A stretch of 64,000 nt of DNA from CBDBJK01 sp965206395 (GTDB lineage: Bacteria; Chloroflexota; Dehalococcoidia; Lucifugimonadales; CATOSD01): NCBI GenBank assembly GCA_965206395.1, contig CBDBJK010000036.1, forward strand, positions 310,001-374,000. Direction: 5' to 3'. Every line of letters starts with the position of its first letter. Positions within the stretch are counted from its first letter, which is position 1. This document shows positions 37,312 through 47,437 of this stretch, in pieces. Below the pieces are notes generated by a model. It did no database searches, was not told the origin of the DNA, and saw nothing but the letters and a program-made list of their open reading frames with translations. A program made the position numbers and the translations under genes.

Positions 37312-38526
37312 TCAGTGGACAACCTGGGCCTCCTCCAGTCGCCTGTAGGCGTCTTCGGAGACGCCCAGCAATTCCTGGATCACATAGCCGTTGTGCTGCC
37401 CTAGCAGTGGCGCCGGCTCGTACCTGGCGTCGGAGTTTGGCGTTATGGTCCAGGGTTGCCGTGTATACAATAAGTTTCCCAGCTCGGGGTGGTCAATCTG
37501 CACAAAGGCGCCCCTGTGAGATAGCTGAGGGTCCGAGGCCAGATCCTCGGTATCGTACGAAGGGCCGCAAGCAACTCCCGCCTCTTGAAGCATCCGGGTA
37601 ACCTCGCCGGCGGTATGCTGCCGTGTCCATCCTCCAATTAAGGCATCCAGCTCTTCCCGGTTCTTCTGCCGCAACACTACGTCGGTGAATCGAGTATCTT
37701 GTGTCCATTCGGAGTGCCCTGCCACTCTGCACAGGGCTTCCCACTCCTCGTTGCTAGACACCGCTATGGCAACCCACTTGTCGTCGCCCTTGCAGAGGTA
37801 CGTGTTGTGGGGCGCCATACCTGGGTACAGGTTGCCCACCGGGCCGCCGGTTCGGCCGTTCATGAAGTAGTCCATCAGGGCCTCAGGGAGGAGCAAGGCG
37901 GTACCCTCGGCCATAGACAGGTCAATGTACGCTCCCTTTCCTGTTTCCCTCCTGTAGTGCAGGGCAGCCAGCAAGATAAAGGCAGCAAAGTGGGCCGTTA
38001 CCGGGTCGGACCACGCACCTCCGATGCTCCTCGGCCGTTGGCCTAGATAACCAGTGAGGTACGTAAGTCCCGAGTAAGCATGAAGGGTGTTGCCATAGCA
38101 CACGTAGTCGGCCAGCGGGCCGGTCCGCCCCAGGCCGGAGGACGAGAGATATATGATATCCGGCCTGAGCTGGCGCAACGTGGCGTAGTCCAGCCCCCAC
38201 CGCTCCAGGACACCGCGTCCGAAATTCTCGATGACCACGTCGCTGACCTCTACCAGTTGCTTGACCAGATCGACCCCCTGAGAGTTGCTCAAATTTATGG
38301 TGCAGCCCAACTTGCCATAGTTCAACGCGTTGAACCCTGAGTTACGGTTGAACCCATTCGGGCCATTGGCGCCCGTGCGATTGATGCGCAAGGTATCAAG
38401 GCGCTCCCGGCTCTCCACCTTCACCACCTCGGCTCCCATTATTCCCAGTAGCTTGGTACACATTGGGCCAGCCACCACCCAACTGAAATCGACTATCCTG
38501 ATGCCGGACAACGGTAAAGCACTCAT
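37312..38526 (-). CDS. Family III CoA-transferase (CaiB/BaiF) 1
   Basis: About 404 aa from ATG 38526 (MSALPLSGIRIVDFSWVVAG), which follows GAGGAG; a longer frame starts at 38541. The N-terminal signature GAEVVKVESRERLDTLR and IYLSSSGLGRTGPLADYV are typical. The catalytic Asp position appears filled in SIGGAWSDPVTAHFAA. The family moves CoA between carboxylic acids without ATP. The neighbouring gene is a paralogue lacking this Asp, so the two may form a heteromer. Confidence 0.88.
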   Translation of the reverse strand: MSALPLSGIRIVDFSWVVAGPMCTKLLGIMGAEVVKVESRERLDTLRINRTGANGPNGFNRNSGFNALNYGKLGCTINLSNSQGVDLVKQLVEVSDVVIENFGRGVLERWGLDYATLRQLRPDIIYLSSSGLGRTGPLADYVCYGNTLHAYSGLTYLTGYLGQRPRSIGGAWSDPVTAHFAAFILLAALHYRRETGKGAYIDLSMAEGTALLLPEALMDYFMNGRTGGPVGNLYPGMAPHNTYLCKGDDKWVAIAVSSNEEWEALCRVAGHSEWTQDTRFTDVVLRQKNREELDALIGGWTRQHTAGEVTRMLQEAGVACGPSYDTEDLASDPQLSHRGAFVQIDHPELGNLLYTRQPWTITPNSDARYEPAPLLGQHNGYVIQELLGVSEDAYRRLEEAQVVH

Positions 38527-38586
38527 TTCGCTACTCCTCACAGGTCTTTTCGGTGTACGACCACGTCATCAGTTGCAGCCCTTGCC

Positions 38587-39789
38587 TCAAATTACACCTC
38601 CCTGAAACAGAGTGACCAGGTCACTCTTGTTTATTCCAAGCCTGCCGCACAGTATCTCCTCGTTGTGCTGGCCGAGAAGAGGCGCGGGATCAGGCTGGTA
38701 CTCAAAGGACTCGAGCTGGTAGGGGTGCTTGGGGTATTTCAGGGTCCCTGCTACAGGATGATCAACCTCCACGAAAAACCCACGGGCGGAGATTTGGGGC
38801 GACTCAGCCAGCTCTTTGGGTGAATTCACCTGAAGAAGGGGGACACGGCTGGCCTGCGACTTCCTAGCGAGATCCTCTTTGGTGTACTGCATCGTCCTTT
38901 CAACCACCAGAGGCTCTAACTCATCCCAGTGCTGGGTGCGAGAATTCCTGTCCTTGAACTCCTCCCGTGTGGCCCACTCCGGGTTTCCCAGCACATCCAT
39001 CCACCGCTGCCACTGGGCCTCTTCCATGGGCACAAAGCAGAAGTAGCCATTGCTGGCGGGAAGAAGCAAAACGACCCCCCCGGAGCCCAGCCCTCGCAGC
39101 CGGATGGATACGGTGCCATCTTGAGAGTACCTGGTTATTCCGCCGCTGCTCATGGCGGATACCGCCTCGTGTTCCGACATGTCTATTAGCTGCCCCTTGC
39201 CGCTGACGTCTCGGGCGAAGATGCCATGCATGGTGGCAACTGCAGCGTTGAGGCCAGCCGAGAAGTAGGCCTGATGTCCGGCGGCCTTGATGGGATTTTC
39301 CTCCGCTGGGTTCTCTATCTGGCTAGGCGTCATGTTGCCCAGGACAGTCATCTGATTAAGAACCAACTCCGACCCCTTATAGCTCTGAAACGGCCCGCTT
39401 GGGCCAAAGGGGCTGATGGAGGTGATAACCAGGCTGGGGTTGGCCTCCCATAGCCGGGCGGCGTCCAGCCCCAGCAGGCTGAGTCCCACGTTCTCCACCA
39501 ACACGTCAGACTCCTGGGCCAGTTGGAGCAACAGTCGCCGCGCGCCGGGCTCTGCCAGGTTGAGAGTGATGCCTTTCTTGTTGAGATTGACGGAGAGAAA
39601 GAGACCGCTTCGCTCGGGATGGGGGGTGTCATGGGGGAAGGGGCCAAATCGACGGGCGCTGTCGCCGGAGGGAGGTTCAACCTTTATTACCTCCGCACCC
39701 ATATCCGCCAGCATCCTGGCGCAGAACGGAGCGGATATGAAGTCCCCGCACTCCAGCACCCTAAGACCAGTGAGAAACCCATCTACCAT
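38587..39789 (-). CDS. Family III CoA-transferase (CaiB/BaiF) 2, catalytic Asp apparently replaced
   Basis: 400 aa. The N-terminus has LECGDFISAPFCARMLADMG and GAEVIKVEPPSGDSARRFG, standard for the family. In the catalytic segment, where members usually read like QADYLAG, this one reads GHQAYFSAGLNAAVATMHG with Tyr in place of Asp. It may be an inactive partner subunit or use another residue. It ends 61 bp before the first CoA-transferase gene, probably one transcript. Confidence 0.82.
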   Translation of the reverse strand: MVDGFLTGLRVLECGDFISAPFCARMLADMGAEVIKVEPPSGDSARRFGPFPHDTPHPERSGLFLSVNLNKKGITLNLAEPGARRLLLQLAQESDVLVENVGLSLLGLDAARLWEANPSLVITSISPFGPSGPFQSYKGSELVLNQMTVLGNMTPSQIENPAEENPIKAAGHQAYFSAGLNAAVATMHGIFARDVSGKGQLIDMSEHEAVSAMSSGGITRYSQDGTVSIRLRGLGSGGVVLLLPASNGYFCFVPMEEAQWQRWMDVLGNPEWATREEFKDRNSRTQHWDELEPLVVERTMQYTKEDLARKSQASRVPLLQVNSPKELAESPQISARGFFVEVDHPVAGTLKYPKHPYQLESFEYQPDPAPLLGQHNEEILCGRLGINKSDLVTLFQGGVI

Positions 39790-39940
39790 AAGACAATCCT
39801 CCTTCTATCTATCTCCTGCTTCTCCTCGCCGTATCTGTCCTACTCCCACGTGAAAAAATCGGCGGCACTCCCAGGGGTACATCGGCTGTATCGCCAAGAC
39901 GAGAGGCCCACCCCTGCCAGCCAGTACAGGCTTCAGGGGC

Positions 39941-40834
39941 CTAGGCCCCACGGAGACGTGGGTCAAGCACATCTCGCAGCGCGTCTCCCAGCACATTGAT
40001 GGCGAACACAGTTATGGTCAAAGCCAGACCAGGGAAAATGGCGATCCATGGCGATGTCATTCCCCGCTGAGTGACCTGCCCCGAAAGCATGTTGCCCCAG
40101 GTGGGAATCTCGGGAGGCACTCCCAAGCCCAGGAAACTCAGCGATGCCTCGGCCAGAATTGCACCCCCCAGCACTGACGAGGCTATGATAAAAGCTGCCG
40201 GAAGGCAGTTGACTAGCATGTGCTGCAGAACGATACGCGAGCCAGTAGCACCAATGGCCACAGCTCCTTCGACGTACTGGTTCGCCCCGACGCCCAGAGC
40301 AACTGACCGCATAGTTCGCGTGGTCCCGGGTATGACAGAGATGACCAAGGCCAGCACCAAGTTACCCAGGGACTGGCCCAGCATCGCCATAATTGCCAGG
40401 GCCAAGATAAGGGTTGGAATACTCATGAAGACGTCCACAACCCGTTGCGTCAAAATGTCAAATGTCCCACCCATGTAGGCGCTGATGACCCCAAATAGCG
40501 TCCCTATTGAAGTGCCGAACAGCACCACTAGGACTCCCACCGTCAGAGAGATGCGCGCCCCGTGCGTGATACGGCTCCACATGTCCCGCGCCAGATGGTC
40601 GGTGCCAAACCAGAACTGTCCATTTGGAGCAACCTCCTTCTGCCCTTGAAGGATCTCCGCTGGGTCATAAACAGATATAATGTCGGCGGTGATGGCCATG
40701 AATGCGACTGCCAAGAGAATGAACAGGCCCAGGGCTCCCAGGGGCTTGTTGCGAACGAAGAGGGCGAAGCCGGCGATCCGATTCCGCTTGGGGCGCAGAG
40801 TGATTTTTACTGCACTAATATCTTCTTCTCGCAC
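39941..40834 (-). CDS. ABC transporter permease, DppC type
   Basis: About 297 aa from GTG 40834, which follows AGGAAGGGGG; a longer frame to 40897 lacks a better site. Six membrane helices are visible. The EAA loop region reads YVEGAVAIGATGSRIVLQHM followed by LPAAFIIASSVLGGAILAEA and LSFLGLGVPPEIPTWG, typical of oligopeptide/nickel permease C subunits. It pairs with the DppB-type gene upstream. No ATPase gene of the DppD/F kind lies in the window. Confidence 0.88.
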   Translation of the reverse strand: MREEDISAVKITLRPKRNRIAGFALFVRNKPLGALGLFILLAVAFMAITADIISVYDPAEILQGQKEVAPNGQFWFGTDHLARDMWSRITHGARISLTVGVLVVLFGTSIGTLFGVISAYMGGTFDILTQRVVDVFMSIPTLILALAIMAMLGQSLGNLVLALVISVIPGTTRTMRSVALGVGANQYVEGAVAIGATGSRIVLQHMLVNCLPAAFIIASSVLGGAILAEASLSFLGLGVPPEIPTWGNMLSGQVTQRGMTSPWIAIFPGLALTITVFAINVLGDALRDVLDPRLRGA

Positions 40835-40973
40835 AATAACCCCCTTCCTAGCGCACCCTATTTGTTTGACCAATCCGCGGCAGAAAACCCGGAACACTGG
40901 AGGCCCTTCCCGCTCTCACTTGGAGGGAAGAAGGGCCTGTCGGTCCTCACGGACCCCATTTATCACCATCGTG

Positions 40974-41933
40974 CTAGCTTAGGCGGATCCGCGGGTCCAG
41001 CCAGCTATAGGCAAGGTCCACGAAGAGGTTCATGACCAAAAAGGTTATACCTGCTAAGAGTACGCCTCCCTGTATGATGGGAAAGTCCCGTGACGCAATG
41101 CCCTGGATCAGCATCCTTCCCAGTCCCGGCAGGGTGAAGATGCTTTCTATTATTACCGTGCCGCCAAGGAGTTGCGCCAACGAGACCCCGCTGATGGTCA
41201 CCACAGGTATCAGAGCGTTCTTCAGGGCGTGTCGAAGAATGACAACCCGTGGAACCAACCCCTTGGCGTAGGCAGTACGAACGTAGTCCTGGCGCAACAC
41301 CTCTAGCATATAGGTGCGGGTCATGCGAGCTTTGGTGGCATTTGTGAACAACCCCAGCGCCAGCGCGGGCCATAGCGTCTGCTGGAAGTTCCTAAAAGGG
41401 TCTTCCCAGAAGTCTGTATACACCAGAGGCGGGAAGTAGTTGAAGTATCGAGACATGACAATGATCAACAGGATGGCCACCCAGAAGCTGGGCAGCGCCA
41501 AACCAATAATGGCGAACGAGCGCACCGAATAATCCACCCAGGTGTCTTGGCGCACGGCGGAGATAATCCCAATCGGGATGCCGATGACCAACGACAGGCC
41601 CCATCCCCAAAGAGCGAGCTGTAAGGTCAGGGGATACTTTCTCTTTATTTCGTCCAGGACGTCGCGGCGGGAGAAAAGGGACTTGCCCCAGTCCATCACG
41701 AACATACCCCTGATCCACTCCACGTACTGCACTGGCAGCGGCTTGTCGAGCCCCAAAACCGCCCGCAACTCCTCCAGATCTTGCTGTGTATAGCTTGCGC
41801 CTTCTGCCTGCCCCTCCAGGATTGCCTGCGCCGGGTCTCCCGGGACGATGCGGAGGATAACGAATATCAAAACCGTAAGTCCCAAGATGCTAGGGATGAA
41901 CAGTAAGAGACGCCTCGCCACATATTGCTTCAT
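40974..41933 (-). CDS. ABC transporter permease, DppB type
   Basis: 319 aa. N-terminal helix LLLFIPSILGLTVLIFVILR and RIVPGDPA, then six helices; the EAA-type loop reads DYVRTAYAKGLVPRVVILRH. Typical of the B subunit of peptide/opine/nickel importers. It lies between the binding protein (upstream) and DppC-type gene (downstream). Confidence 0.9.
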   Translation of the reverse strand: MKQYVARRLLLFIPSILGLTVLIFVILRIVPGDPAQAILEGQAEGASYTQQDLEELRAVLGLDKPLPVQYVEWIRGMFVMDWGKSLFSRRDVLDEIKRKYPLTLQLALWGWGLSLVIGIPIGIISAVRQDTWVDYSVRSFAIIGLALPSFWVAILLIIVMSRYFNYFPPLVYTDFWEDPFRNFQQTLWPALALGLFTNATKARMTRTYMLEVLRQDYVRTAYAKGLVPRVVILRHALKNALIPVVTISGVSLAQLLGGTVIIESIFTLPGLGRMLIQGIASRDFPIIQGGVLLAGITFLVMNLFVDLAYSWLDPRIRLS

Positions 41934-42160
41934 CTTTAATACTCCACCTCTGGAGGTTTACAAATCACGCAACTCGAACCAGGCTTCAACGAGGCTACTC
42001 ATCCAATCCAAGCTAACCCTATACTAGGCCCCGGTCATGAGTTGTACACGCCATATTACCTGCACCGGGGGCAAGGGACCTACACACGAGGGGCAAGGCG
42101 GCGACGGCGCAAGAGTAGCCGGGCCCTGCCCCTCCTCTATCCACACAACCCTCTCCACTA

Positions 42161-43957
42161 CTATTCTGCCAACCACACGGTATCCATAGGATCGGAGGTG
42201 GCGGCGTTCTTCAGAGCGGAATAGTTGCGTACGGTGTTCCAAACGGGAAGGAAGTAGGTCTCCCGGTAAGTCCAGGTAAAGTACAAGTCCTCCAAGAGAA
42301 TGTCTATTATCTCCCGCAGCAGTACCGCCCGCTTAGCCTGGTCCAGCTCTACGTCCTGAGCCAGATGCAGCTCCTCCATGCGTGGGCTCATATTAAAGGG
42401 TCCTCCCCTAGGCGCATATGCGTAGGAGTACCAGTCCGTCTCGGCGGACGGGTCCTGGTAAGACTGGTTAAACGAGTGGTTCCAGAAGTTGAAGTCTCCC
42501 CTATCCAGGGTGTCACCAAGGCTCTCCAAGCCTCGGCACGTGACTTCTATGCCTGCTTTGGCAAGCTGCCCAACCTGCACCAGGCACCGGTCACCGTAGT
42601 CGCGCCCTGTGGCGTGTACGCCGAACACGCCCTTGACCCCCTGCCCGCCGCCGATGTATTCGTCTACCAGGCGTTTGGCTTCGGCTATATCCTCAGTCTT
42701 ATCCTTGCGGATACCCGGCAACTGGATCCACTCCGCGTAGGGCATGACCCAGTCCTCGTAGTTCAGGGGGTGGCTGACACGCCCCGCGCCGTCCCGCACC
42801 AACTCCAACAGCTCCCAACGGTCCATGGCCAGGTGCACCGCCCTCCGCATCTTGACGTCGTCAAAGGGCGGCTGCGCGCTGTTGAACCAGAATCCCCCAA
42901 GCCCCGGTGTGGAGAACGCCTGTACAGTTATCTTGTCCCCCAGGCGTGCTTCCAATTCGTCCATCTGCGATTTGGGAGGGGTGGGGAAGGTGGTTCCCCG
43001 ATGCAGCCGCCCGGCGAGGAAAGCTGCCTGGCGCGCCTGGAAGTCTGGCATGAACACAGCCAGCACCCCATCCAGATAAGGCTTCCCCTCGCTTTCCCAA
43101 CGGAAGTAGTTTTCGTTACGCTCCAGCTCCCAGAAATTATCCGCATCCGTTCCCTTCAATTTGAAGGGCCCGTTCGCAACGAACTCGTCAACTCTCATCT
43201 CTCTCACGCGTTCCTCCACGTCGATGGTCTCCAGGATGCTCTTCTTCTGGATGATCACCCACCCGGCGGAGAAGCAGTCCATCCAAGCATTGGACGCTCG
43301 GGTCAGATTTACTTCCACGGTGCTGGAATCCGGGGCCGTTATACTCTCCAGTGGCCCTCTGATGCAGCCGGTGCGGTATATGTTAAGACCCTCGGGTTTG
43401 TCCTGGATACGCGACAGGGAGTAGACAGCATCCTCCGCCGTGATGGGCTCGCCATCCTCCCACAGGACGCCCGGCCGCATGTGGAAGGTGTACTTCGTGC
43501 CGCCCTCGGTGAGCTCCCAGGACTCCGCCAGCTCCCCTATGATAGTCTGCCGGTCCTGGCGGTCCTGCCCGACCAGCCCCAGGTGGCTGTGGCTGATGGT
43601 CGCCAGCAGAGCGGTGCCTGATTGCTGTGAAGGATCTAAGTTGCCCCACCTACCCTGCAACATTGGGAAGGTCAGAACCCCACCGTACCTGGGCTCGTCC
43701 TCCGAAGGAGTGGCGGGACGTGCCGTCGCAGCTACGGGCCTTGTCGTGGCCACTGGGGCTGTTGTTCCGCCGCTAGTCGAGGGAACGGCAGTGGCTGGGG
43801 CTGTTGTTCCGCCGCTAGTCGAGGGAACGGCAGTGGCTGGGGCTGCTTGTGTTTGTGGTGCCGGATCATCGTCTGCAGAAGAACATGCCGCGAGCAGCAA
43901 CGCAAATGCCGCTACGGCTACTACCGCAAGCAAGCTTATGGACCTTTTCTTCCTCAT
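42161..43957 (-). CDS. Extracellular solute-binding lipoprotein, family 5 (peptide/nickel type)
   Basis: About 598 aa from ATG 43957, which has AGGAGGAGG eight bases upstream; the longer frame to 44071 is not supported. Signal peptide with lipobox AFALLLAACSS, so it is lipid-anchored. A Thr/Ala/Pro/Gly linker of about 60 residues follows, containing a 14-residue repeat. The SBP family 5 domain begins near EPRYGGVLTFPMLQGRW and includes EDGEPITAEDAVYSLSRI. It delivers substrate to the DppBC-type permease. Given the CoA-transferase and crotonase neighbours, the substrate may be an organic acid or amide rather than a peptide (inference). Confidence 0.88.
   Translation of the reverse strand: MRKKRSISLLAVVAVAAFALLLAACSSADDDPAPQTQAAPATAVPSTSGGTTAPATAVPSTSGGTTAPVATTRPVAATARPATPSEDEPRYGGVLTFPMLQGRWGNLDPSQQSGTALLATISHSHLGLVGQDRQDRQTIIGELAESWELTEGGTKYTFHMRPGVLWEDGEPITAEDAVYSLSRIQDKPEGLNIYRTGCIRGPLESITAPDSSTVEVNLTRASNAWMDCFSAGWVIIQKKSILETIDVEERVREMRVDEFVANGPFKLKGTDADNFWELERNENYFRWESEGKPYLDGVLAVFMPDFQARQAAFLAGRLHRGTTFPTPPKSQMDELEARLGDKITVQAFSTPGLGGFWFNSAQPPFDDVKMRRAVHLAMDRWELLELVRDGAGRVSHPLNYEDWVMPYAEWIQLPGIRKDKTEDIAEAKRLVDEYIGGGQGVKGVFGVHATGRDYGDRCLVQVGQLAKAGIEVTCRGLESLGDTLDRGDFNFWNHSFNQSYQDPSAETDWYSYAYAPRGGPFNMSPRMEELHLAQDVELDQAKRAVLLREIIDILLEDLYFTWTYRETYFLPVWNTVRNYSALKNAATSDPMDTVWLAE
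43754..43840. repeat. Two tandem copies of a 42-bp unit in the lipoprotein linker
   Basis: The unit encodes TSGGTTAPATAVPS and is duplicated almost exactly. It lengthens the flexible tether between the lipid anchor and the binding domain. Confidence 0.75.
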
Positions 43958-44082
43958 AGGCGTAAACCTCCTCCTGAGCAACATTGGAGCCTCCTTAAAA
44001 CTTCGGAGTCCCCTCGGACTCCCGCCTCTTAAATAGGCCGACAAAGCCATTAAGGCCGTCGACCTCCCCAAAGTGTCAAGCC

Positions 44083-44832
44083 ATGATAAGCGGAACTATC
44101 GAGAAAAGCAATACCAAGAATCACTATACAGGAAGGCCACGTACGGTTGAGCTTAGGGAGATAGTTAACGGCATCCTGTATGTTCTGCGGTCGGGGTGCC
44201 CCTGGCGTATGATGCCGCATGACCTTCCTCCCTGGGAGACGGTGTACAAGTATTTCCGCAGGTGGAGTAAGGATGGCACGTGGGAACGCATCCATGAGAC
44301 CCTACGGCCCAAGGTGCGGCAAGCAGAAGGGAGGAATCCCACTCCCAGCGCAGCCATCATAGATAGCCAGACGGTCAAGACTACGGAAAAAGGGGGCCTC
44401 GCGGCTACGACGCTGGCAAGAAAGGTGAGGGGGCGCAAACGACATATCGTGGTGGATACCCTGGGGTTGCTCTTGGCAGTGGTAGTCCACCCTGCTGACA
44501 TTCATGTCCGGGATGGGGCAAAGCTGGTTGTCAGCAAATTGATAGGGCGGTTTCCCTCGTCTCAGGCTGATTTGGGCTGACGCTGGGTATGCGGGCCAAC
44601 TGGTTGCCTGGGTGCTGGCTCTGACGGGCTGGGTATTGTCAGGAGTGCGCAGGACAGCCACAGGTTTGAGGTGTTGCCCCGGCGGCGGTGGATTGTTGAA
44701 CGAACGCTGGCCTGGCTGAGCCGGTGTCGTCGGCTGAGCAAAGACTATGAAGCCCTCACCGAAACAACGGAGGCCTGGGTGCATATAGCTATGATCCATC
44801 TTAATGCTCCGCGACGCCTACACCCGTCCTGA
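44083..44832 (+). pseudogene. IS5-family transposase remnant with frameshifts
   Basis: The N-terminal frame has VELREIVNGILYVLRSGCPW and the first Asp in AAIIDSQTVKTTEKGG; it stops at ADLG (44580). Another frame carries LIWADAGYAGQLVAWVLALT (second Asp) and a third WIVERTLAWLSRCRRLSKDY (final Glu) to 44832. Two frameshifts are needed, so it is dead. It sits between the lipoprotein and crotonase 2 genes. Confidence 0.8.
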
Positions 44833-44902
44833 AATACCTTCGGAAACACGCTCTTACAGGTTATGACAGACAACAACTTGGGCCTCTTGCCTCAGGAAAG
44901 TG

Positions 44903-45745
44903 TTAATTGGAACCGCTCCGCTGTCGTTCCTCCATAGCGAGTTCGCGAACATTTATCCTGCGTCCTGTGAACTTCGCCGGCCTCTTCTCCCGGAAAGCCA
45001 TTGGCCCTTCTATGGAGTCTTCCATCAGGGGGATCTCCAAGTTAGCGATCGCCTGGTACTCTAAGCCGGAGGCGATATCTGCGGTCAACCCCCGGTTGCG
45101 CCCGGTTTTGATCAAAGCATAAGACCCCGTCGGACCCTCCGCCAAAGTCTGCGCGAGCTTGTCTACCTCCTCGTCGAGCTGGTCCATGGGAACGACCTTG
45201 TTGATAATGCCCCAGCCGGCCGCCTTCTGGGCATCAACGAAGTCGCCGAGAAACAGCATCTCCGTGGCCCGTGTTAGACCTACGTGCTTCGTCAGCAGGT
45301 AGCAGCATCCGCCACCCAACCCTCGCTTGACGAAGAGGGCCCCGAACTGAGTCCCTTCGGCGGCGATTTTGAAATCACAGGACAAGGCGATATCGAATCC
45401 AGCACCTACGGCATATCCGTGGAGCCGGGCAATGACGGGCTTTCGTATATTCAGGATATCCTGAACTATATGTGGGTACCCGTACTTCAGAGTAGACTGG
45501 AAGTCGGAGGCCCCAACGTATCTCCTGCTTTCACCCCCTGACTTGAGGTCATCTCCGGAACAGAACGCTCTCCCATCCCCGCGCAACACAATACATCGTA
45601 CGTGGTCGGCAATACGGGCATTCTCCAGGGCGTCCGTAACGTCCATGACCACTTGCTGGTTAATGGCATTGAGCCTTTCGGGACGGTCGAGGGTTATGGT
45701 AGCAACAGGCCCTTCCATGTCGAACTTGATGGTCTGATAATCCAT
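44903..45745 (-). CDS. Enoyl-CoA hydratase/isomerase-family protein (crotonase fold) 2
   Basis: 280 aa. LDRPERLNAINQQVVMDVTD, DGRAFCSGDDLKSGGESRR, and YAVGAGFDIALSCDFKIAAE give both oxyanion-hole strands; FVKRGLGGGCCYLLTKHVG is where the catalytic acid region lies, and the usual Glu there is not obvious. The exact reaction is therefore open. GGAGG precedes the ATG. It is the first gene of the minus-strand catabolic cluster. Confidence 0.87.
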   Translation of the reverse strand: MDYQTIKFDMEGPVATITLDRPERLNAINQQVVMDVTDALENARIADHVRCIVLRGDGRAFCSGDDLKSGGESRRYVGASDFQSTLKYGYPHIVQDILNIRKPVIARLHGYAVGAGFDIALSCDFKIAAEGTQFGALFVKRGLGGGCCYLLTKHVGLTRATEMLFLGDFVDAQKAAGWGIINKVVPMDQLDEEVDKLAQTLAEGPTGSYALIKTGRNRGLTADIASGLEYQAIANLEIPLMEDSIEGPMAFREKRPAKFTGRRINVRELAMEERQRSGSN

Positions 45746-46108
45746 GTCAGCACCTCCTTTTTTTTCAGGGGTAAGTCACTCGGTGGTAGTTGTGTATCAT
45801 ATATTGCAAAAACTGTCAAGCCGAATTTTTCCAGATTCCCAGATGACATCCGGTGCCTTCATAACCAGACCATCCTGAGATAACACAGACTCTATGACCA
45901 CCTTTCGATGTTGTCAACCGCTAGCAACGACACTCAGAATCGCTCCACATGTGGAGGTCTGAGATTGAGGTTGCCATTTAGGTTCATAGCCGACACTCCA
46001 GGGATTTCATCTTGTCTATCTGAAGGTCGGTAGAGGCAAATCTGCTTTCTCCTTCATCCTATCGTTCACTGGTTACATAGGTGTGTTCAGTTCCTCGAGC
46101 GCAGAGGT
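45746..46108. other. Intergenic region, nothing recognised
   Basis: Upstream of the catabolic cluster; it probably holds its promoter. No gene or RNA seen. Confidence 0.35.
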
Positions 46109-46894
46109 TCACAATTTGGCAAGGTAAACCAGCAGAGACTTTGTGGTGATTAGCCCCAACTCAGCATCCATGGAGCCCGGGTCGAATTCAGGGTGCCCCG
46201 CAGAATCAACCTGATGTTTTCCCCGACGGACATACCTGCAGCATGAGATGATGATGTCTGCCACCAAGTCCCTCTTTGTTGCATTCTGGAGACCTAAACC
46301 ATCGAGGAATTCCTCGATGGACCCTTTCGGGTTGTGCATCTGCAGAATGCGTCCTAAGACTTCTTCCAGGGCATTCTCACAATAGTCCAGCACTTGGCGG
46401 TCTTGCCTGGAATTGAATGCGCGGTCAGCTAATTCAATGTCATCGAGCGCTTTCTCCCACCGCTCTCCATCAATCGAAGGAATTTCCAACTCTATCAGCC
46501 GTCTCGAAGATAGACCGTACTCTTGAACGATATTGAACCAGTCTGTAGTGGATATTTCAATAATGGGCGTGCTGGAGCTTCCTGGGGAGCGAAATTGCAT
46601 AATCACTCCATTCCATCGCTCCACTCGCTCCACTCGCTCCGTAGAACCGGAAACGTAACGCTCAAGCACCATCGACCATCGAAGCTGAAGCTTCATGGTG
46701 ACCTGATTGGCTGAGCGCCGAACCTCGTCGATCCTGTCTATCAACTGTCGAGGGGCATCCAGGTGTACTTCCCATTTTGGAGCGTCATGATAGTTACGCC
46801 CATTGAGAATCGGCTTTGCGAAGCATTCCGTATTCGAAATCATCCCCCACCCTATATGTTCCGGCTGACCATTCAGCGGATGAAGTAAGGACAC
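46109..46894 (-). CDS. Protein of unknown function
   Basis: 261 aa that I do not recognise. It has no signal peptide or membrane segment. A repeated VERVERW stretch comes from a 9-bp DNA repeat. The C-terminal half is helical (RQVLDYCENALEEVLGRILQ, then GSIEEFLDGLGLQNATKRDL). The N-terminus reads as if a larger protein continued upstream, but no start or homologous frame is seen there. Confidence 0.5.
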   Translation of the reverse strand: MSLLHPLNGQPEHIGWGMISNTECFAKPILNGRNYHDAPKWEVHLDAPRQLIDRIDEVRRSANQVTMKLQLRWSMVLERYVSGSTERVERVERWNGVIMQFRSPGSSSTPIIEISTTDWFNIVQEYGLSSRRLIELEIPSIDGERWEKALDDIELADRAFNSRQDRQVLDYCENALEEVLGRILQMHNPKGSIEEFLDGLGLQNATKRDLVADIIISCCRYVRRGKHQVDSAGHPEFDPGSMDAELGLITTKSLLVYLAKL

Positions 46895-47437
46895 TTCAAT
46901 AGAGTATTGACGATGCCGGAGAAATCAAACAACATCCTGAGCTTCGAGCTGATGGTGAAGGTATAGTTTCATGAGAACGTCATTTCGAGCCTATGTACAT
47001 TGTCCCCCAATGCTACCAGAGAAATGGAGGTTCGAGGTCGAGGTGCGGGTATAACTACCTATTGGTGGCATCATCAACTCCACACTGGCCGCATCGTGGA
47101 CGACGTTAGAACCAGAATCTGCCAATCTGAGGCTGAAATCTATATCCCTGACCTGCGTCCACGAGTTTAATCAGCATATTCCAGTCTAACATGGTGTTTA
47201 CTATCGCTCAACACGAACGAGAAGGCGTGGGAGAACTGGGAGGAAATACGCAGGGAGCTAGAAGAGGTCTTCCCTCTCTTTGAATCTCGAATGTTCTCCG
47301 TGGCTGCGTAGGTTGGTGGACAAAGTTGTTTGCTCACAATTCCAGCATAGCAACCCAAGAGATCGTGTCAAAAACGTAGAATGTTCCGTAAAACTGCCGG
47401 AGAAACTGAGGTTCGAGATTAAACAGCTGTTGGAGAC
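46895..47437. other. Scrambled non-coding stretch
   Basis: Short frame scraps only. The last 80 bp (SVKLPEKLRFEIKQLLETCG) appear to be the start of the IS66-like remnant that follows. Confidence 0.35.
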
